A stretch of DNA of 64,000 bases, from NCBI RefSeq assembly GCF_039555335.1, contig NC_092637.1, positions 40,512,526 to 40,576,525 of the forward strand, in the 5' to 3' direction. Below are positions 58,055 through 64,000 of this stretch, piece after piece. The translations under genes were made by a program, and so were the position numbers. The DNA comes from Amphiura filiformis. Taxonomy: Eukaryota > Echinodermata > Ophiuroidea > Amphilepidida > Amphiuridae. Within the stretch, counting starts at the first letter, position 1, and each line of letters begins with the position of its first letter. A model generated the notes under the pieces. It made no database searches. It worked only from the letters and a program-made list of their open reading frames with translations, and was not told the DNA's origin.

Positions 58055-59455
58055 ATTGGGTTCTACTAATATTTTTTACCATGAGGTGTTAGGATGGACC
58101 CCCTGGATCACTGCTAGTAGGTACATTTTATGCTAGAGGTCACCTAGCGGTAACAAAATTAAAATGGTTCGATCTTGTTGAGAGATTTATCAAATTGCTC
58201 GTCTGATGACAAGGGTTAAGACAATGTACAGTTTGTGCTATCTGTGATCTAATGTTATTGAGTTATCTTACAAAAACTTCATTTTAGGCAAAATGACGTG
58301 TTTTTGGTTGTACGGTGGTCAAAATGTCAACTTACTCCAATTTGGGCAAAAATGGTAGCAAATTGCTCATCTTGATAGACGAATCAAGAAACGGTATAGA
58401 ACTTACCTTCTAAACTATTAACTTTACGTGTTTTGTGCAAGTCGGAGACCAACAGTGGCCTATGTCCACCCAATGGCCCAAATCTCGGTAAGTGAACACA
58501 GTAAATAGGTCAAACTATTCTTTTTCTGGTTCTACTCTTCATCTTCATTCGATACAGTGCATCCCTCAAAATTGAGTATTGCTGCACCTTGAATAATAGC
58601 ATGGCGAGGCGAACAAAAGTGCTAGTGATGAACGTGAAGAAAGTTTATTATATACAGTGCTTTGTGCGAGTAAAAATAGCATCAGCAATTATGGAAGCTG
58701 GATGCTAGCAAGTCCGTGCCGAAATGCTTCTACGGACGGAGCTGCAACGAGGGATGGAGGAAGATCATTCCATAGCTTGATGGTATATGGGAAGAACGAG
58801 TACTGGAAAGCTAGAACTCTTGCACGCTGTTGGACGAACTTATGACTGTGGCCTCTCAGTGAGTCAATGTTCCTGCCACTTCTGATGGAAAGGTAGTCAG
58901 CAGCTGGAATATCCACAATGGATGCTACAATTTTGTAACACATCACCACCTGCGATCTCATCCTCCGTTGGTGTAGTGTATCCCACTGCAGTGACTGAAG
59001 CATGTTAGTGACGCTACTGGTACGGCGATAATCACTAGTTACAAATCGTGCTTCCCGTCTCTGTACAGCTTCTAGACTCTGGATATTTCGTTGCGTGTGG
59101 GGTGCCCAGGCAGATGATGAATACTCAAGAACTCAGCTACACAAACAATTTTGCCCAAATCGGAGTAAGTTGACATTTTGATGTACAACCAAAAACGTCT
59201 CATTAACCTATAAATTAGGTTTTTGTAGGACAACTCAATAGCGATATGCCGCAGATGGCACAAACTATACATTTTTTTAATCCTTGTCATCAGACGAGTA
59301 ATATGATATTATCTCTCAATAAGATCAAAGTATTTTCGAATTTTACTCCTGTGTGACCTTTCGTGACCACTAGCGTAAAACTAACCCTACAATTTGAGTC
59401 CACTACCCCCCAGAGGGTCTATCCTAACATCTCATGGAAACAAATATTGGTAGAC
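58055..59455. mobile_element. Long-TIR element (arms about 300 bp) enclosing a LINE fragment
   Basis: The left arm 58060-58362 and right arm 59138-59452 are inverse complements: CTACTAATATTT/AAATATTGGTAG, GAGGTGTTAGGAT, CTCGTCTGATGACAAGG, TTTTTGGTTGTAC and CAACTTACTCC. The interior has no transposase. A minus-strand LINE fragment sits between the arms. Part of the right arm also belongs to a 585-bp segment found again near 63.1 kb. Confidence 0.75.
58600..59131 (-). pseudogene. LINE C-terminal fragment (CR1/Jockey-like)
   Basis: The minus strand reads LEYSSSAWAPHTQRNIQSLE, AVQRREARFVTSDYRRTSS, LQSLQWDTLHQRR, YKIVASIVDIPAADYL and FFPYTIKLWNDLPPSLV. This is the conserved post-RT tail of CR1/Jockey-group LINEs. 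It lacks the endonuclease and RT core, so it is a 5'-truncated insertion. The tail ends with AATAAACTTTC-like sequence near 58630. Confidence 0.75.
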
Positions 59456-59871
59456 ATGGGTGTTGAACTCGACCATTTATCAAAACCCTTTGCTCCTAAA
59501 CTATAAATTGCATTTGTGACGACTAGGTATTATGGATATTATAATGTGGCCGTATTGGAGTATGTTTTGGACACTGCACACCTTTTGCGTAAAGCATATA
59601 ATAAAATATTAGTTTAAAATGAACAATTTTATTGTGTATTTTGCGTTCTGTGTTGCATACATGTACCCGTAGACTTTTTGCTTTGAACAATAATAGTGTA
59701 AAAATGGTGCACAAAATGCCCTCAATTTGGCCTTAATTTCCATTTTTCATCTTCTAAGGGGACACATGTCCCCTCGATTCCTTCTTCTGGCTATAGGTCC
59801 ACGCATGGGTTAAGGTGATACTATATTCTGGGAGTAACCCGTGGGGTCATAAAATTTTACAAATGGGGGTG
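59287..59871. repeat. 585-bp segment repeated at 63098-63683
   Basis: Starts TCATCAGACGAGTAATATG, ends CAAATGGGGGTG. It is nearly identical to the copy near the window's end, in the same orientation. Non-coding. Confidence 0.9.
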
Positions 59872-60209
59872 TTAAAACCACCAATTTTTGACAATTATGT
59901 TGATACCAAAATGATATTTCTTGAAATAAATGAAACAAATTAAAATTTTACCCTATGAATGACCCCATTTTTCAAATATGATTCCCTCACAGCATTTAGA
60001 GAAAAATCCAGTAATAACAGATTTGCAAGTGGTTGTCATCCGGATCATAAGCTTATAAAAGGTAATAGGTGAACTTTAATAACAATTTTTTGTTCGGCTT
60101 ATAATATGCGAACATTCGGTTTATTCGCGTGTATTAACATAAGCGTGCGCCAGTCACGCTTTACGCAGCGAATAACTAAGGTATATAAGTGCTGCGCCCA
60201 ACTGCGTCT
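59872..60209. other. Non-coding stretch
   Basis: AT-rich. No feature supported. Confidence 0.4.
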
Positions 60210-61048
60210 CATCTCAAAAAAGTAACTAACCCTCCTTAAATAATGACCATTATTCAAAAGGGTAATTGTATTGCAAATCTGTAAAATGCGTTGGAAGCAG
60301 AATTTATTTCTGCACATTTTGACACCTCGATTGTAGCAATTGACTAAATATTGACGTCACAACGTACATTTAAATCAATGTAGCCAAAAATTTGAAAGTT
60401 GCAGTAAATTCTATTGATTTTGCATTCAGTGTAATGGAAGGAAATCTGTGTAATGATATCTGAGTGTTTTTGTATTGTAAAAATTTGTATGTAAGTGCAA
60501 CTTTCAAATCTGGACCTCACTACATTATATCGAGGTCTGCATCATCTCCGGTTTCACCAGGTCATCACAAATCTCAACTCATACAAGTACTCCTTTTACC
60601 CCGGGTGATACTAATCTGGAATGTCCTACCATTGGAAGCAGTTACAGCAACAACACACCAGGGCTTCAGTTCGGCAACTTTACCAGCCATCCGAAGACTG
60701 CAGCCTCCTGCTTCCATTAACGGGTGGTAAATCCCACATCAAGTTTTTAGCAGCACCCTATGTTTTTCATCAGCCTTTGTTGTTCACCGTTTTTGTATAT
60801 AAGTTGCACTTGGACCGCACTGCACCATTCAACATCCGGGACAGCACGATTTGCTTTTAAGGATGATAATGAATCAAGAATCAAGAATCGACCGGTGTTT
60901 TATTGTTTTCTGAGCTATCGTATCATATGAGGTGTCAAAATGCGCAGAAATAAATTCTGCTTCCAACGCATTTTACAGATTTGTAATACAATAGCCCCTT
61001 GTTGAATAATGGCCATTATTTAAGGGGGGTAGTTACTTTTTTGAGATG
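60210..61048. mobile_element. Tc1/mariner-type non-autonomous element with a LINE scrap inside
   Basis: TIRs of about 118 bp (60210-60332, 60930-61048): CATCTCAAAAAAGTAACTA, TTAAATAATG, CCATTATTCAA, AAATCTGTAAAATGCG and CATTTTGACACCTC. The TGCGCA-TTTTGACA part resembles the TIR of the element at 52295-57145, so the two are related families. Inside, about 60505-60890, is a short LINE end. Confidence 0.82.
60505..60890 (+). pseudogene. LINE 3'-end fragment
   Basis: Encodes LLLPRVILIWNVLPLEAV, matching the RxIxxWNxLP tail of CR1/Jockey/L2 reverse transcriptases. It ends in a short AATCAAG repeat tail at about 60871-60888. It is 5'-truncated to a few hundred bases. Confidence 0.65.
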
Positions 61049-61200
61049 TTTATATCAACATGATAAATACACGGTGTTATGTTAGGGGGCGGTTCCACAT
61101 GCGGCTTACGTATACCATCATAAAAATGTCTCTGAAGAGGGGGAAAGGTCTAGAGGATAAAAAGTAAAGAAAGAAAGGTAAGCACAGATAGAGGAAGCAA

Positions 61201-61664
61201 ACTAGAAGGCTATATATTTGTACACAAATACGGCTATACCCGCATGTTATCGGTGTACCCAAACTTACAGTCCTTATTTGCTGAGGACTTAAAATAAAGA
61301 AATTGTATGTGTAAAAAGTGAAAGTCCAAGTCACAAGCTTTAATTGAATGTAGGTTGCACTGTCGTAGCACTTAAAATAAAGAAATTGTAAAAGTCCCTC
61401 CCAGGGAGTCGTATCTCTTACTCACCATAGGTTGCTGTTGTCAGTCTCTCTTACTCACAGTGAGGCTATGCATATGATTAGGGGAAAACTATTCCAGAGG
61501 GAGTATGTAAATTAAATGGAACAGCCATTTCAGAGGGAGTATGTAAATTAAACGGAACAGCCTTTTTGGGGCCATTTCAGAGGGAGTATGTAAATTAAAT
61601 GGAACAGCCAATGGGTATGTAATTTAACTGGAACAGCCTTAACGCTTCACGCTGGTATTTCCAA
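61201..61664. repeat. Segmental duplication, copy A
   Basis: ACTAGAAGGCTATATATTTG to GCTGGTATTTCCAA, repeated directly from 62923. Contains GTAGGTTGCACTGTCG and three tandem units of about 40 bp (GAGGGAGTATGTAAATTAAA) at 61495-61612. It lacks the 586-bp insert of copy B, so it represents the uninterrupted state. Confidence 0.9.
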
Positions 61665-61734
61665 TTATGATATAATACGATCTGTCTGTTTAGTCCTACG
61701 TGTGTGGGGTGGATGGGTGTGTGGGTGTTAGTAA

Positions 61735-62770
61735 CAATATAATTCTCAGGTGCTATCTGTGTACAAATTCTGAGCCCGGAAGCTGCTTTCTTTTATGAGA
61801 AACGGCCTGCCCTTTGTTTTAACATTTGGGGCCCTGGGGCCCATAATATTTGACTTTTGAGGCCCATGTACATAATTATGTTGAAGTATAATTTTCTAGT
61901 GCTATCAGTAGACTCAAGCTGGCCACTGTAGCTACTTTATTTACTGAGTAACGGCCGGCCCTATGTTTTAGCGTTTAGGGCCCTGGGGCCAATATTATGT
62001 GATATATGGGGCTCATATGTACATATAACAATGTAGTTCTCAGGTGCAATCTGTGTACAAACTCTGAGCCATAAAGCTGCTTTTTTATACGATGAGAAAC
62101 GGCCGGCCCTTTGTTTTAACATTTGGGGCCCTGGGGCCCAATATATATGACTTATGGGGCTCATGTACATATGTTGAAGTATGATTCTGAAGTGCTACCA
62201 GTAGACTCAAGCTGGGCATTGTAGCTGCTTTATTAACTGAGTAACGGCCTTCCCTATGTTTTAGCGTTTGGGGCCCTGGGGCCCATATTATGTGACATAT
62301 GGGGATTATATATACATATAACAGTATAATACTAAAGACCTATTTGTGTACAACATCTGAACCATGTAGCTACTTTATTTGCTGAGAAACGGCCGGCCCT
62401 TTGTTTTAACATTTGGGCCCTTGGGGCCCCCAGCCTTGTACATCTGGGGCCAAAATGGGCAAAAGGCACATCTACAACCTAGGGCCCGTACATATGCCAC
62501 ATATGAGCCCTAGTGAACTTGTACTTTTAGAGCTAGGCTTGTCAATCTGTTGCACCATATTTTAACATTTGGGCGCCTGGGGCCCATAATATATACCATA
62601 TGGGGCTCTTGTATATTTCTAAATATAGAGTACCCTAGGGCTATCAGTGTACCAACTCAGGGCCCTGAGGCTGCTTCATTTGATGAGAAATGGCGTGCTT
62701 TGTATTTTCACATTTGGGCCCCTGGGGCCCGTGACCTTTGACCTCTGGGGCCAAGATGGGCAAAATGCAC
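61735..62770. repeat. GGGGCCC-rich tandem repeat, seven units of about 148 bp
   Basis: ACATTTGGGGCCCTGGGGCC or variants (GCGTTTGGGG in alternate units) occur near 61821, 61971, 62118, 62264, 62408, 62564 and 62710. Units carry ACGGCCGGCCCT, and alternate units match better than neighbours, hinting at a two-unit higher-order period of about 295 bp. Open frames through it are by-products. Confidence 0.88.
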
Positions 62771-62922
62771 TTCTACGTGGTAGGGCCCATAAGACAGAAT
62801 GATGTGTAGCCTTGACAGAATGATGTGTTTGATGGAGGAGAAGGAGGAGGAGGAGGAGAAGAAACCACAGGATAACAATATACCCGTCCATGCTTCGCAT
62901 GCGGGTATAAAGAGAAGAAAGA
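62771..62922. repeat. Spacer with a (GGA)n run
   Basis: TTGACAGAATGATGTG is duplicated in part at about 62796-62828, then a GGAGAAGGAGGAGGAGGAGG purine run. Joins the tandem array to copy B. Confidence 0.6.
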
Positions 62923-64000
62923 AACTAGAAGGCTATATATTTGTACACAAATACGGCTATACCCGCATGTTATCGGTCTACCCAAACTTACAGTCCTTAT
63001 TTGCTGAGGACTTAAAATAAAGAAATTGTAAAAAGTCGCCCAATTGGGCAGAAAATGTGTAAAAAGTGAAAGTCCAAGTCACAAGCTTTAATTGAATGTC
63101 ATCAGACGAGTAATATGATATTATCTCTCAATAAGATCAAAGTATTTTCGAATTTTACTCCTGTGTGACCTTTCGTGACCACTAGCGTAAAACTAACCCT
63201 ACAATTTGAGTCCACTACCCCCCAGAGGGTCTATCCTAACATCTCATGGAAACAAATATTGGTAGACATGGGTGTTGAACTCGACCATTTATCAAAACCC
63301 TTTGCTCCTAAACTATAAATTGCATTTGTGACGACTAGGTATTATGGATATTATAATGTGGCCGTATTGGAGTATGTTTTGGACACCGCACACCTTTTGC
63401 GTAAAGCATATAATAAAATATTAGTTTAAAAATGAACAATTTTATTGTGTATTTTTGCGTTCTGTGTTGCATACATGTACCCGTAGACTTTTTGCTTTGA
63501 ACAATAATAGTGTAAAAATGGTGCACAAAATGCCCTCAATTTGGCCTTAATTTCCATTTTCATCTTCTAAGGGACACATGTCCCCTCGATTCCTTCTTCT
63601 GGCTATAGGTCCACGCATGGGTTAAGGTGATACTATATTCTGGGAGTAACCCGTGGGGTCATAAAATTTTACAAATGGGGGTGTAGGTTGCACTGTCGTA
63701 GCACTTAAAATAAAGAAATTGTAAAAAGTCCCCTCCCAGGGGAGTCGTATCTCTTACTCACCATAGGTTGCTGTTGTCAGTCTCTCTTACTCACAGTGAG
63801 ACTATGCAATATGATTCAGGGAAACTATTCCAGAGGGAGTATGTAAATTAAATGGAACAGCCATTTCAGAGGGAGTATGTAAATTAAACGGAACAGCCTT
63901 TTTTGGGGCCATTTCAGAGGGAGTATGTAAATTAAATGGAACAGCCAATGGGTATGTAATTTAACTGAACAGCCTTAACGCTTCACGCTGGTATTTCCAA
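62923..64000. repeat. Segmental duplication, copy B, interrupted by a 586-bp insert
   Basis: Direct copy of 61201-61664, with the insert at 63098-63683 between GAATG and TAGGTTGC. It also has about 30 extra bases (CGCCCAATTGGGCAG) near 63030. It runs to the window edge at the same base where copy A ends, so its true end may lie outside. Confidence 0.88.
63098..63683. mobile_element. Inserted copy of the 585-bp segment
   Basis: Starts TCATCAGACGAG, ends AAATGGGGGTG. Sits in a duplicated sequence whose other copy (61346-61355) is continuous, so both ends are exact. No inverted ends, no A-tail, at most a 1-2 base target duplication. The transposition mode is unknown. Confidence 0.75.

Noticed and set aside
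61961-62170. Frames with repeated YEPHISHNIGPRALNAKT
   Set aside because: They are produced by the 148-bp GGGGCCC tandem array.

Overview
The window is animal nuclear DNA: AT-rich, intron-containing, gene-poor and crowded with transposable elements. The mix suggests a marine invertebrate deuterostome (echinoderm, hemichordate or lancelet-like): a fibrinogen-domain lectin gene, a leucine-rich-repeat rhodopsin-type receptor, a BEL/Pao retroelement, a Penelope-like element with hammerhead ribozymes, CR1/L2-like and RTE-like LINEs, Tc1/mariner relatives and many foldback or MITE-like hairpins. The species cannot be fixed from the sequence alone. No bacterial, organellar, rRNA or CRISPR features were seen.

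Layout. 0-4 kb: a 163-bp tandem repeat, then a three-exon fibrinogen C-terminal (FReD) gene on the plus strand. 4-8.3 kb: non-coding DNA with hairpins, short tandem duplications and the first copy of a TTAA-bounded dispersed repeat. 8.3-18.6 kb: a BEL/Pao element with 463-bp LTRs that look identical and a 5-bp target duplication; its interior is broken and carries a separate insert. 18.6-21 kb: a LINE endonuclease fragment, an AAT microsatellite, a 93-bp minisatellite, and a foldback element containing a MITE that contains another copy of its own family. 21-25.9 kb: a 2.42-kb direct tandem duplication. 25.9-34.6 kb: an interval bounded by inverted repeats, a higher-order repeat, a tRNA-like sequence, a long-TIR foldback element and a second array of the 93-bp minisatellite.

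34.6-39.4 kb is the main genic segment: a candidate terminal exon, then a single-exon receptor of about 1,300 residues with roughly 28 LRRs and a 7TM domain. The receptor is interrupted by one one-base frameshift between TM4 and TM5.

40-52 kb is a decayed minisatellite of about 58 bp, split into blocks by at least eight later insertions: a mariner MITE, a GAGTGGCTCAG MITE, the TTAA repeat, a SINE, hairpins, the Penelope-like element (13-bp TSD) and a 5'-truncated RTE-like LINE (10-bp TSD). 52.3-57.1 kb is a decayed Tc1/mariner element with TIRs of about 170 bp, split by a nearly full-length CR1/L2-like LINE. 57.1-64 kb holds further TIR elements with LINE scraps inside, a GGGGCCC-rich 148-bp array and a segmental duplication. 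One copy of that duplication carries a 586-bp insert that the other lacks.

The two clear host genes (a secreted lectin-type protein and a cell-surface receptor) show no sign of joint regulation. Most of the window is a record of insertion into insertion.
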